A stretch of 64,000 nt of DNA from Pseudonocardiales bacterium (GTDB lineage Bacteria > Actinomycetota > Actinomycetes > Mycobacteriales > Pseudonocardiaceae). Position 1 is the stretch's first letter. The number at the start of each line of letters is the position of its first letter. The stretch covers positions 26,179-90,178 of the forward strand of contig JAFATA010000003.1 in NCBI GenBank assembly GCA_019244165.1. Reading direction: 5' to 3'. Below, piece by piece: positions 33,532 through 42,039 of this stretch. The notes beneath the pieces were generated by a model that had not been told where the DNA came from, searched no databases, and saw only the letters and a program-made list of their open reading frames with translations. Made by a program: the position numbers and the translations under genes.

Positions 33532-33795
33532 TTACCCTCCCAATGCTTGCCGAGCGGCCCGAGCGCCCCGGAGGATGCTCTGGAGCGTGGCGTTCGTGCG
33601 GGTCAGCTCCGCGAGCGGCTGCGTGGTCGACCGTGTCGCCTCGAGCTCACGAGCCGCTGCGCGTGCCTGCCCGTTGATCCGGGATGCAAGCACCAGGAGC
33701 ACACTGACAACGAGCACCACGACCACCACGACCACCAACCCGATGATCAGCCCCACCCACCAGCCAGTGAGGTGCGGCTCCCCCAACTCATTCAA
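33532..33795 (-). CDS. small single-pass membrane protein, operon gene 1
   Basis: The start is TTG 33795, supported by GGAGGT (33800-33805) four bases upstream. The 87-residue protein has a short outer part (MNELGEPHLTGWW), one very valine-rich membrane helix at about 13-38 and a helical tail (INGQARAAARELEATRSTTQ; LQSILRGARAARQALGG). It is first of five adjacent genes of the same build. No catalytic motif is present. Confidence 0.6.
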   Translation of the reverse strand: MNELGEPHLTGWWVGLIIGLVVVVVVVLVVSVLLVLASRINGQARAAARELEATRSTTQPLAELTRTNATLQSILRGARAARQALGG

Positions 33796-34338
33796 TGCTA
33801 CCTCCAGCCCTGCGAGAAATGTCCTAATGTTCGATCAGGTTCGGAACACGACTCGTTTCTCTATTAAGTTCGTACCTAGCTCGCTTGGGCCGGCAAAGCC
33901 GGTAAGATCATGAGTTAGCAGGGAGTTTACACTCGATTACGAGCTGAGGTAAGTGGCAGTATGAGAAGCGCAGCACCGCGCGGCGTGTTGGCCGCCGCTC
34001 AAGGTGCCGATGGTGGCGTCGGTGGCGTCGTCGGCGGTGCCGATGTCTGCGATGTGAGCAGGCCTCGTCGGTGTGGTGGCGGGTTGGTCGTCAGGGTGGC
34101 GGCAAAGTGTCCCGCCGTCCTCACCCATCGATGCGGTACGGCAACGAGTTCATCGGCTGAGGGACGTGGGGTGACCGCCACATCCCGCCACCGGCACCGC
34201 TGTGCCACCCGGCGGATAGCAGGAGACGCTACCCCGATAGACCGCGTCCGGAATGCCCGATTCTCTCGGCGATATGCTTTCGTTACACTCTGACGGAGGT
34301 GGTGTGACGGGCACGACGCGCTGACTGTAGGTGAACTC
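33796..34338. promoter_or_regulatory. 543-bp intergenic region between divergent units
   Basis: No coding frame here looks real on either strand. It must hold the promoter of the five-gene membrane operon and that of the DUF5753 regulator. A hairpin CCGGC AAA GCCGG lies at 33891-33903. The 33805-33960 part is locally A/T-rich, as is common for promoters. I see no operator that I can name. Confidence 0.4.
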
Positions 34339-35253
34339 ATGACAGCTCAAAGAGATCGTGACCTGTACCGTGGTCAGATACCGGCCCACTGGCAGGGCAA
34401 GCCAACCGTGCTGCGGATCGCGGTGGGTAGCAAGCTGCGTCGGCTGCGTGAGGCCAGCGGAGTTACCCGTGACGCTGCCGGATACGTCATCCGCGCATCC
34501 AGTAGTAAGATCAGCCGGCTGGAACTGGGAAGGGTCAGCTTCAAGGAACGTGATGTTGCTGATCTACTCACCCTCTACGGCATCACCGACGCCCAAGAGC
34601 GCGAGGCCTTCCTCGCACTGGTCCGCCAGGCCAACGCACCCGGCTGGTGGCAAGAGTACGGCGACGTTTTGCCGAACTGGTTTGAGACCTATCTCGGTCT
34701 GGAGCAGGCCGCCTCGATGATCCGTACCTACGAGCCTGCGCTCGTGCCCGGCCTGCTGCAGACCGAGGACTACGCCCGCGCCGTGATCCAACGCCGTCAC
34801 GTGCAAGCCTCTGCCAGTGACGTCGGACGCCGCATTGCGTTACGGATAGCCCGTCAAGAGTTCCTCACCCAGGCTGGAGCACCCTACCTATGGGTAGCGC
34901 TGGATGAGTCAGCTCTGCGCCGACCGTTGGGCAGCCCGGCGGTCCAGCGTGCGCAGCTGCGGCACCTGATTGAGATGGCGCAGCGACCGAACATCAAACT
35001 GCAGGTCGTGCCGCTGCAGGTCGGTGGTCCCGTAGCGGTGGGTAGCCCGTTCACCATCCTGCGGTTTTCTGAGCCCGGCTTGCCGGACGTCGTCTACCTC
35101 GAACACCTCGACAGCGCCCTGTACCTGGACAAGGAGCGCGACACGGTAAGCTACCTCGCGCTCATGGATAGCCTGTGTGTTGAGGCGGAATCACCCGACG
35201 CGTCGATCAGCTTCCTGCGCAGGATTATCGAGAGTCTCCCCAGCAACCCCTGA
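34339..35253 (+). CDS. XRE-family regulator with DUF5753 domain
   Basis: A complete 304-residue version of the regulator type at the left window edge. The helix-turn-helix is at about 30-80 (LRRLREASGVTRDAAGYVIR; SSSKISRLELGRVSFKERD) and the DUF5753 domain at about 105-290 (WFETYLGLEQAASMIRTYEP, ALVPGLLQTEDYARAVI, GSPFTILRFSEPGLPDVVYL, EHLDSALYLDKERD). Such genes regulate neighbouring secondary-metabolism or methyltransferase genes. The DUF574 methyltransferase starts 15 bp downstream, so they form one unit. Confidence 0.9.
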   Translation: MTAQRDRDLYRGQIPAHWQGKPTVLRIAVGSKLRRLREASGVTRDAAGYVIRASSSKISRLELGRVSFKERDVADLLTLYGITDAQEREAFLALVRQANAPGWWQEYGDVLPNWFETYLGLEQAASMIRTYEPALVPGLLQTEDYARAVIQRRHVQASASDVGRRIALRIARQEFLTQAGAPYLWVALDESALRRPLGSPAVQRAQLRHLIEMAQRPNIKLQVVPLQVGGPVAVGSPFTILRFSEPGLPDVVYLEHLDSALYLDKERDTVSYLALMDSLCVEAESPDASISFLRRIIESLPSNP

Positions 35254-35268
35254 CAGAGGAGCCTCACC

Positions 35269-36090
35269 GTGGCCGACGAGCGGTTTCCCGACCCGCACTC
35301 CACGCTGACCGCTAAGATCAATTTTGATCTGCCGCATACGGCGCGGGCCTGGAACTACTGGATGGGCGGCAAGGACAACTACCAGGTGGACCGCGCCGTC
35401 GGTGATGCCCTCGCCGCTGTGTATCCGGACATCGTCACCATGGCCAAGCAGTCCCGGCAGTTCCTCATCCGTGTCGTGCGTTTCCTGGCCGGTGAGGCCG
35501 GGATGCGTCAGTTCCTCGATATCGGCACCGGCCTGCCCACGATGCAGAACACCCACGAGGTCGCCCAGGCCATCGCGCCCGAGTCCCGGATCGTCTACGT
35601 CGACAACGACCCACTGGTGTTGACGCACGCTCGTGTGCTACTGAGCAACACCACTCACGAGGGCGTGACCACCTACGTGGACGCCGACTTCCACAATCCG
35701 GAGTTGATCATCTCCGATGCCCGCAACGTGCTGAACTTCCGACAGCCGATCGCGGTCATGTTCATGGGCGTGCTCGGCCACGTCGCCGACTTCGACGAGA
35801 TGCGCTCCATCGTGGCGCGGGTGATGGCCGCCGTCCCCTCCGGCAGCTACCTGGCGATGTACGAAGGCACCGATGACGACAAAGCCTACTGCGAAGCCTG
35901 TGCGAAGTGGGCGGAAACCGGAGCCGTCCCTTACATCGTGCGCAGCACCGAGCAAATCGGGCAGTGTTTCGACGGCCTGGAGATGGTGGACCCCGGTTTG
36001 GTACAGCTCACGCAGTGGCGGCCGGACACCCCCGAGGTCGGCAAGGTCCAGCCGATCAGCGCCTACGGAGCCGTGGCGCGCAAACCGTGA
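35269..36090 (+). CDS. DUF574 SAM-dependent methyltransferase
   Basis: The 273-residue product shows the DUF574 signature: FDLPHTARAWNYWMGGKDNY near the N-terminus, the SAM loop FLDIGTGLPTMQNTHEVAQ, IVYVDNDPLVLTHARVLL and VMFMGVLGHVADFDEM. These actinobacterial proteins occur in large numbers near XRE regulators; their substrates are unknown. GTG 35269 follows GAGGAG. Its stop overlaps the GTG of the next frame (GTGA), so the following regulator is translationally coupled. Confidence 0.9.
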   Translation: MADERFPDPHSTLTAKINFDLPHTARAWNYWMGGKDNYQVDRAVGDALAAVYPDIVTMAKQSRQFLIRVVRFLAGEAGMRQFLDIGTGLPTMQNTHEVAQAIAPESRIVYVDNDPLVLTHARVLLSNTTHEGVTTYVDADFHNPELIISDARNVLNFRQPIAVMFMGVLGHVADFDEMRSIVARVMAAVPSGSYLAMYEGTDDDKAYCEACAKWAETGAVPYIVRSTEQIGQCFDGLEMVDPGLVQLTQWRPDTPEVGKVQPISAYGAVARKP

Positions 36091-37405
36091 GAGAAACACC
36101 TCCGCTCTCATCGAGCGAGGACATCCGCGCCGCCATGACTGCCCGGGACATCGGCACGGTGTATCGCCATCTGCGGCGTCTGGGGTGAGTCAGCGCCAGA
36201 TCGCGCAGCGGACGGGTCAGTCCCAGTCGGAGGTCAGCGAGATCATGGTCAGGGGCCGCCAGGTCAGCAACGTCTGGGTCCTGGAGCGCATCGCTGATGG
36301 GCTCCGGATACCCCGGGCGTGGCTGGGTGTGAGCTACGGTGAGGAGCCGGAGGCACCGCCGACGGAGGAAGAGGCAGACGACGAGGTGAAACGCCGTGCC
36401 TTGATCGCCGCCGCGTCGACGGCCGCCGTGGGCCAGGCGGTGGGTCTGGGTAAACCGGTCACGCTGGCCCTGCCCACCAAACAGCCGCTGCCCTCGCGAC
36501 TAGGAATGTCTGATGTGCACGCCGTGTGGGCGGTCGCCGAGCAGCTGCGCGGGGTGGCCCGGTACAACGGTGGGCTGGCTGGCGTGGTCGGTGCCACGGC
36601 CAGGGAGTACACCCGGTGGCTGGAGGTGCCCGCGACTGAGGCGGTCAAGGCCCAGTTTGCTGCCGCGCTGGCTGAGCTGTACACCGAGGCCGGCTGGTGC
36701 TGCTATGACGACGGGCTGGAGGGGACCGGTTTCTTCACCGAGGCGATATCCCTGGCCGATCAGTTCGGGGACACCTATGGGGTTGCCAACGCCACCTGGC
36801 ATGCCGGGCTGGCCCGGGTCCGGATCGGGCACCCCAACGACGCGTTGAAGCTGTTCCAGTTCGGGCAGCTGCGGCTGAGTGGGTTCCGCCTCGCTAGGCC
36901 CACATCGGTAGCCCGCGCTGATGATCCCCGGCTGCCGGTCCTCGCCGCGCGGCTGAGCCGGAACTCCGCGACCGCGTGGGCCCTCATGAAGGCCCCCGAG
37001 CAGGCCGCCCGGTGTCTTGCTGAGGCGGACGAGGTGTGGGCGCCGCGCGATGCCTTCGAGCGCGCGAGCGGTCATTTTTCCACGGCGGGAGTTCAGCTGG
37101 ATCTGGGCCACCTGGAGGCCGCCGAGCGCTCCGCCGCCAACGCGGTCCGCAGTTTCGGCGAGGGTCCCTACCGCAAAGCCCGCCTCCACGCCGAAATCCT
37201 GCTCGCCGAGGTGCACGTGCGGGCCGGCGAACCCCAGGGGCTGAGCTTGGCTCACCAGGCCATCGAAGGAGTCAGCACCCTGCGCTCCGCTGCGCTCCGC
37301 CGGGAACGACTGGTACCTCTGGCCGCCGCGCTGGCAGCCCGACCCGGCACCGACACCCGCGACCTAGCTCGCAGAGCCCGGCAGGTCGCCACCACCCGGA
37401 TCTAA
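36087..37405 (+). pseudogene. XRE/TPR regulator split by a frameshift in its HTH
   Basis: The N-terminal part (36087-36188) reads RETPPLSSSEDIRAAMTARD and IGTVYRHLRRLG, then hits TGA. One frame over, from GTG 36185, it continues VSQRQIAQRTGQSQSEVSEI as a helix-turn-helix and then a long TPR-like region to 37405 (ALAELYTEAGWCCYDDGLEG; AGVQLDLGHLEAAERSAANA). Relatives have these two parts in one frame, so a single base is missing at the CTGGGGTGAG site. The second frame could restart at the GTG with a 4-bp GTGA overlap, giving a regulator with an incomplete HTH. Either decay, a sequencing error, or a natural frameshift. Confidence 0.6.
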
Positions 37406-37535
37406 CAACCCATAGCCGGACCGGATGCGCCAACACCAGCACCGCCACGCCCAGGACGCACCCAAGCCCTCCACCCCAGCGTGTCGACAGGGCACATTTG
37501 TCCTAGCCAACTGTCCTGCTCAACGCCATACGACG

Positions 37536-37594
37536 CCGGTTGAGAACCGCTCACCCGGAGGCGGGAGCGCAGGTTCGAATCCTGCCGGGCACCG
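37536..37594 (+). other. 3' remnant of a class II (Leu/Ser-like) tRNA, possible att site
   Basis: GCAGG TTCGAAT CCTGC (37569-37585) is a perfect T arm with the invariant TTCGA loop, followed by the acceptor strand CGGGCAC at 37586-37592. Just upstream, CGCTC and GAGCG can pair as a long variable arm. No matching 5' acceptor strand (GTGCCCG) or proper anticodon loop lies upstream, so the gene is incomplete. Such 3' halves are typically left by integrating elements. Confidence 0.5.
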
Positions 37595-37784
37595 CATCTG
37601 GCCAGCGTTCCGCCCACAACAACGTCCGAGATCAACTCCTACTCCGCCAGCTGGCCATGCGACGACACAAGCTTACGGACAGCGGCAGATCTCCAAGCTA
37701 TTGTTCGGCGAACCGAAGGCATGGATTCGGCAGATCGAAAGAGCATTATTCGGCAGATTGAAGGTTGCCGGCTATGCTCAGAAG

Positions 37785-39044
37785 GTGCGAGTCGCTGGTG
37801 ATTACCTCCCCCGACGAGCGGCCGAGCTCATCCGGGACGCCCTCGAGGACACCCGTGTCGTCGTGGTGACCGGCGCTCGGCAGGTCGGCAAGAGCACCCT
37901 CGCCGAGCTGGTGCTCCGCCAGTACAGCGGTAGCACCGCCCGATTCCTCGACGATCCAGTGGCCCGAGCGGCCGCCCGCGAGGACCCGGTTCGGTTCGTC
38001 CGCCATGACGGGTTGATGCTCATCGACGAGGTCCAGCGCGTCCCCGATCTATGGCTGGCGATCAAGCACACCGTTGATCGGGACCCACGTCCCGGGCGGT
38101 TCCTGCTGACCGGCTCCGCTCGACTCCTAGCGCTGCGCAGCATCCCCGACGCACTCCCCGGCCGATCCGAGACCATTGAGCTCTGGCCGCTCTCCCAAGG
38201 CGAGATCGACGGAGCTGCAGACGGGTTCGTCGATGCAGTCTTCGCATCCGGCGCTGATCTGCGCGTGGAACCGGAGGAAATGCACCAGAAGGATTACCTC
38301 GCCCGCGCCGCCCGGGGGGGATATCCAGAAGCGGTCCGGCGCGCCGCGCCGCGACGGCGTGCGCGCTTCTTCGACGGTTACCTCTCCGATATCTTGGCGC
38401 GCGATGTCAAGCAAGTCGCCGACATCGAACGCGCCAGCGACATGCGGCGTCTCATCTCGCTGCTCGCGACCCAGGTCGGCGGGTTACTCAACGCCAGCCG
38501 ACTCGCCAACGATCTGCGGATCTCCGCGCCGACCGTCCGCAACTATCTGGGGATCTTGGAGACGATCTACCTGGTTCGACTCGTTCCAGCCTGGTCAGCG
38601 AACGCCACAACACGCGCGATCGCTACGCCAAAACTGATCTTCGTGGACAGTGGCATGGCGGCACACCTGACTCCAGGTGCACCAGAGGGCTCCTGCGGTG
38701 GCCTGCTAGAGAACTTCGTACTCAGTGAGCTGTCACGCCAACTCACTTGGTCACGCACCTCAGCGCAGCTCTACCACTATCGAGACCGCGACAACTACGA
38801 GGTCGACGGCGTCCTCGAGGACAACACCGGCCAGATTGTGGGCATCGAGGTCAAAGCCACGGAGACCGTACGCGCAGACGACTTCCGGGGACTCAGGCTG
38901 CTCCAACGCCGAGTTGGCTCCCACTTCCGCGCCGGCCTCGTGCTCTACTGCGGTACCCAACAGCTCAGTTTCGGAGAGGCACTGAGCTGCGTTCCGATCT
39001 CAGCATTGTGGACAGCTCACGAACCAGCCTTACCGATACGGTGA
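37785..39044 (+). CDS. AAA ATPase with DUF4143 domain
   Basis: From GTG 37785 the protein has 419 residues. An N-terminal AAA_14 domain carries VTGARQVGKSTLAEL (Walker A), MLIDEVQRVPDLWLAIK (Walker B) and FLLTGSARLL. The C-terminal DUF4143 part has LIFVDSGMAAHLTPG, a NFVLSELSRQL helix and a nuclease-like core YRDRDNYEVDGVLE with GIEVKATETV. The latter resembles a PD-(D/E)XK fold. The family is widespread and mobile, and its role is unknown. The long upstream open frame overlaps the tRNA remnant and is not coding. Confidence 0.85.
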   Translation: MRVAGDYLPRRAAELIRDALEDTRVVVVTGARQVGKSTLAELVLRQYSGSTARFLDDPVARAAAREDPVRFVRHDGLMLIDEVQRVPDLWLAIKHTVDRDPRPGRFLLTGSARLLALRSIPDALPGRSETIELWPLSQGEIDGAADGFVDAVFASGADLRVEPEEMHQKDYLARAARGGYPEAVRRAAPRRRARFFDGYLSDILARDVKQVADIERASDMRRLISLLATQVGGLLNASRLANDLRISAPTVRNYLGILETIYLVRLVPAWSANATTRAIATPKLIFVDSGMAAHLTPGAPEGSCGGLLENFVLSELSRQLTWSRTSAQLYHYRDRDNYEVDGVLEDNTGQIVGIEVKATETVRADDFRGLRLLQRRVGSHFRAGLVLYCGTQQLSFGEALSCVPISALWTAHEPALPIR

Positions 39045-39141
39045 ACGAACCAGTTGCTGGCCACAGACGCTGGGGCTGTGCGGCTTGGCGCTTCTCGGAC
39101 CAGCTAGGCGAGGACCACGAGCAACACGGCGACGGAGCGTA

Positions 39142-39387
39142 TCAGTCGTTGTCCGGCAGGTACTCGTCGTTCTCGTAGTACTCGATCAGGTTGGTGAATG
39201 ACGGGTAGTCGTAGGTGACCAGCTCGTCACCCTCCCACTTGGCGCCCAGCTCCTCGGCCCACTCCAGGTCGCTAAGACCGAGCGGCGCCTCCTCGGACCA
39301 GTGGAACGGCACCATCGTGTTGAACTTGTCACGCCGGCCCAGGACTACCCGTTCGCCCTCTGCTCTCGACGCTGTCACGGGCGCCAA
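39142..39387 (-). CDS. small acidic hypothetical protein
   Basis: A minus-strand frame of 81 residues, possibly starting only at MVPFHWSEEAPLGLSDLEWA. It is strongly acidic, with YDYPSFTNLIEYYENDEYL near its end. It faces the ATPase convergently and the MNT gene divergently. No family recognised; such acidic small proteins are sometimes inhibitors or immunity proteins, but nothing here proves that. Confidence 0.4.
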   Translation of the reverse strand: MAPVTASRAEGERVVLGRRDKFNTMVPFHWSEEAPLGLSDLEWAEELGAKWEGDELVTYDYPSFTNLIEYYENDEYLPDND

Positions 39388-39447
39388 CTATACTCCCGAA
39401 GCTCGGCCATAACCCGCTCTGCCTCGGTGGTGACCCGCCGTAGGCTG

Positions 39448-39840
39448 GTGACCGTGACCCCGGCGGAGCTGCGCGAGAGGCTGTCGATGGATCCCGCGGT
39501 CGCGGCGCTGCGGCTCGCTGTCCTGTACGGTTCCCGAGCGCGTGCGGACGCGGCTGAGGGGTCCGACTGGGATATCGGCGTGCTCGCCGACGACCCCCCG
39601 GACCTGCCGGCGCTGTCGGCGACGCTCACCACGATTCTGGGCACCAACGAGGTCGACGTGGTCGACCTCAGCCGGACGAGTGCGCTGCTGCGCTACCGCG
39701 CGGCTCGCGACGGCATCCCCTTGCTGGAACGCCCACCGGGTGAGTTCCAGCGCTTCCAGCTTGAGGCCGTTCAGTTCTGGTGCGACGCGGAGAGCGTCAT
39801 CCGCAGCGCGCACGACGACGTTCTGGCCGCACTCGGATGA
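39448..39840 (+). CDS. MNT-type nucleotidyltransferase antitoxin
   Basis: From GTG 39448 (or 39454) the 130-residue protein contains the minimal nucleotidyltransferase motif LYGSRARADAAEGSDWDIGV, giving GS-R and DxD, and NEVDVVDLSR. In MNT-HEPN pairs this enzyme transfers AMP onto the HEPN toxin and silences it. It overlaps the HEPN gene by ATGA (39837-39840), the usual arrangement of these pairs. Confidence 0.85.
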   Translation: MTVTPAELRERLSMDPAVAALRLAVLYGSRARADAAEGSDWDIGVLADDPPDLPALSATLTTILGTNEVDVVDLSRTSALLRYRAARDGIPLLERPPGEFQRFQLEAVQFWCDAESVIRSAHDDVLAALG

Positions 39841-40271
39841 GCGTCGCGATCGACCGCGAGCTGCTCGCCGAGCGCGCTGCGGTGGTGGATCGCCATCTGC
39901 GCCGGGTCGCCGAGCACCTGCCATGCCACGCCGGTGATCTTCAGCCACTGAGCACTCAGACCGACACAGTCGTCCTGCACCTTTGGCAGGCCGTGCAGGT
40001 GGTGATCGATCTCGCGGTGTCGAGCTGCGTGCGGCTCGGGCTGGGTAGCCCGCCTACCTACGCCGATGCATTCCGCATGCTCGCCGAGGCCAGGGTGATA
40101 CCTGGCGAGCTGGCACAGCGGCTGGTTCGCGCCGCCGGGTTCCGCAATCTGGTCGTGCACGCCTACGCCGAGCTCGACTTGCGCCAGGTACACACCGCGG
40201 CGACGAGTGGGCCCGCTGATCTCCGGGCGTTCCTGGCAGCGTTGCGCGACTACGCAGACCCAGCGCCGTGA
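39837..40271 (+). CDS. HEPN-domain toxin (DUF86 family)
   Basis: A 144-residue all-helical protein whose last third carries the RNase motif in RAAGFRNLVVHAYAELDLRQ, giving Arg-x4-His and the following Tyr that is the AMP-acceptor in studied MNT-HEPN systems. HEPN proteins cleave RNA. Coupled to the MNT gene by ATGA. The R(x4)H-x-Y site is intact, so the toxin should be active if expressed without its partner. Confidence 0.85.
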   Translation: MSVAIDRELLAERAAVVDRHLRRVAEHLPCHAGDLQPLSTQTDTVVLHLWQAVQVVIDLAVSSCVRLGLGSPPTYADAFRMLAEARVIPGELAQRLVRAAGFRNLVVHAYAELDLRQVHTAATSGPADLRAFLAALRDYADPAP

Positions 40272-40361
40272 ACTCGACGTGACCGACGTTTCATCCACCC
40301 ACCACCGGGCTTCGTGGGGTAAGCAACGGAACCGTCGGGCCTCTGACGGAATCGACCCTGG

Positions 40362-40682
40362 ATGAAGGAGGCGAGGGACGTGTTGCGTGCCGTGTGGAAT
40401 GGCGTCGTACTCGCGGAAACCGCGCGCACCGTACAGGTGGAAGGCAATCACTACTTCCCGCCCGAGTCGTTGCGGCGGGAGTACTTCGCGCAGAGCGCCA
40501 CGACGTCGCGGTGCCCGTGGAAAGGGTTGGCCCACTACTACACGCTGAGCGTGCGCGGCGAGGTGAACCCCGACGCGGCCTGGTACTACCCGCACCCCAG
40601 TCCGTTGGCCCGGCGGATCAAAAACCACGTCGCGTTCTGGAACGGGGTGCGCGTCGAGGGAAACCCGGAACCCCGCGCTTAG
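40362..40682 (+). CDS. DUF427 domain protein
   Basis: A 106-residue single-domain protein: AVWNGVVLAETARTVQVEGN, HYFPPESLRREYF, TSRCPWKGLAHYYTLSVRGE and AAWYYPHPSPLARRIKNHVA are all conserved DUF427 blocks. The family forms a small beta-barrel of unknown role. It ends 2 bp before the stop of the convergent disulfide reductase gene. Confidence 0.9.
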   Translation: MKEARDVLRAVWNGVVLAETARTVQVEGNHYFPPESLRREYFAQSATTSRCPWKGLAHYYTLSVRGEVNPDAAWYYPHPSPLARRIKNHVAFWNGVRVEGNPEPRA

Positions 40683-40683
40683 G

Positions 40684-42039
40684 TCAGCGCAGGTGGGTCA
40701 GGGCGTCTTCGATGGCGCGGTGGAAGGTCGGGTAGGCGTAGATCATCTGCTTGAGCGTGTCGGTGGGCACCCGGGCGTGCACGGCGACAACGAGGGCGGA
40801 GAGCACCTCACCGCCGGTCGGCCCGACGGAGGTGGCGCCGAGGAGAACACCACGCTCGGCGTCGTGGACCAGCTTGATGAACCCACGGTTGCCGACCTTG
40901 TGGATCCACCCGCGGGCCGAGCTGGGCAACTCGGTGAATCCGACCAGCACCGCCAGGCCGTGTTCCCGGGCCTGGGCCTCGGTGAGGCCGACCGCGCCGA
41001 CCTCGGGATCGGTGAAGGTCACCCGCGGTACCGCGTGGTAGTCCGCGCCCGGACCGGGGCGCCCGAGGATCTCCCGGGTCGCGATGGCCCCCTGATACAT
41101 CGAGACGTGCGTGAACGCGCCCTTGCCGGTGACATCACCGATCGCGTACACGCCGTCGGCGATCCGCATCCGCTCATCCGGCTCCAGGAAACGCGCGCCC
41201 GCATCACACCCCACCGCATCGACGCCCAAGGCTTTCAGGTCGGTGCGGCGCCCGGTGGCCACCAGCAGCCGGTGCGCCCGAACCGGGCCGTCGGCGAGCT
41301 CGACGGTGAAGGCGTCGCCGGAGTAATCGACGGTGCGCACCTCGGCGGCAATGCGTACGTCGAGGCCGTCGGCGCGCAGCACCTGGGCCAGCAGATCGCT
41401 GGCTTCGGGTTCTTCGCTGGAGAGCAGCCGTGGCGCCGCCTCGAGGACGGTGACCTGGGAGCCGAAGCGGGCGAAGACTTGCGCGAGTTCCAGCCCGACC
41501 GCCCCGCCGCCGATCACGACCAGCGACTCGGGCGCCTCGGTGGCGACGACGGCGTCCCGGTTGGTCCAGTACGGGGTGTCGGCCAGCCCGGGAATGGGCG
41601 GGATCACCGGCTCGGTTCCGGGGTTGAGCACGACCGCCCGGCAGGCGGTGAACACGGTGTCGTTCACGGCGACGGTGCGGGGGCCGGTGATGCGGGCGCG
41701 TCCGCGCACGAACCGCCCGCCCTTGCCGGTGAAGCGGTCGACGGCGGCCTGATCGTTCCAGTTGTTGGTGGCCTCACCGCGGATCCGGGCGGCCACCGGC
41801 GTGAAATCGGGATCGACCCGGGCTTGGCCGGCCAGCTCGGGCACGCGGCGGGCTTCGGCGAGGGCGTCGGCGGCGCGGATCATCATTTTGGTGGGCACGC
41901 ACGCGTAGTACGGGCACTCCCCGCCCACCAGGCGGGCCTCGATGCCGACCACCGACAGTCCGGCTTCGGCAAGCTCGCCCGCGAGGGCCTCCCCGCCGGG
42001 ACCCATCCCGATCACGACAACATCGACGTCTTCAGCCAC
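40684..42039 (-). CDS. pyridine nucleotide-disulfide oxidoreductase (mercuric reductase-like)
   Basis: GTG 42039 is preferred because GGAGG lies 9 bases upstream; it gives 451 residues. FAD- and NAD-binding GxGxxG segments (VVIGMGPGGEALAGELAEAG; VVIGGGAVGLELAQVFARFG) bracket the redox-active pair in GGECPYYACVPTK. The C-terminal dimerisation domain has the His-Glu pair in YPTFHRAIEDAL. There is no heavy-metal-associated domain and no C-terminal Cys pair, so mercury reduction is not supported. A disulfide or quinone substrate is likelier. It overlaps the preceding frame by 8 bp. Confidence 0.85.
   Translation of the reverse strand: MAEDVDVVVIGMGPGGEALAGELAEAGLSVVGIEARLVGGECPYYACVPTKMMIRAADALAEARRVPELAGQARVDPDFTPVAARIRGEATNNWNDQAAVDRFTGKGGRFVRGRARITGPRTVAVNDTVFTACRAVVLNPGTEPVIPPIPGLADTPYWTNRDAVVATEAPESLVVIGGGAVGLELAQVFARFGSQVTVLEAAPRLLSSEEPEASDLLAQVLRADGLDVRIAAEVRTVDYSGDAFTVELADGPVRAHRLLVATGRRTDLKALGVDAVGCDAGARFLEPDERMRIADGVYAIGDVTGKGAFTHVSMYQGAIATREILGRPGPGADYHAVPRVTFTDPEVGAVGLTEAQAREHGLAVLVGFTELPSSARGWIHKVGNRGFIKLVHDAERGVLLGATSVGPTGGEVLSALVVAVHARVPTDTLKQMIYAYPTFHRAIEDALTHLR

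Noticed and set aside
33961..34293. Plus-strand frame in the intergenic region before the DUF5753 regulator
   Set aside because: Gly/Val-rich low-complexity translation and no ribosome-binding site.
37402..37635. Minus-strand frame over the tRNA remnant (contains RQDSNLRSRL)
   Set aside because: This is the familiar artefact of translating tRNA genes in antisense; not a protein gene.
40684..42039. Mercury resistance (merA) assignment
   Set aside because: No heavy-metal-associated domain, no C-terminal Cys pair and no mer neighbours.
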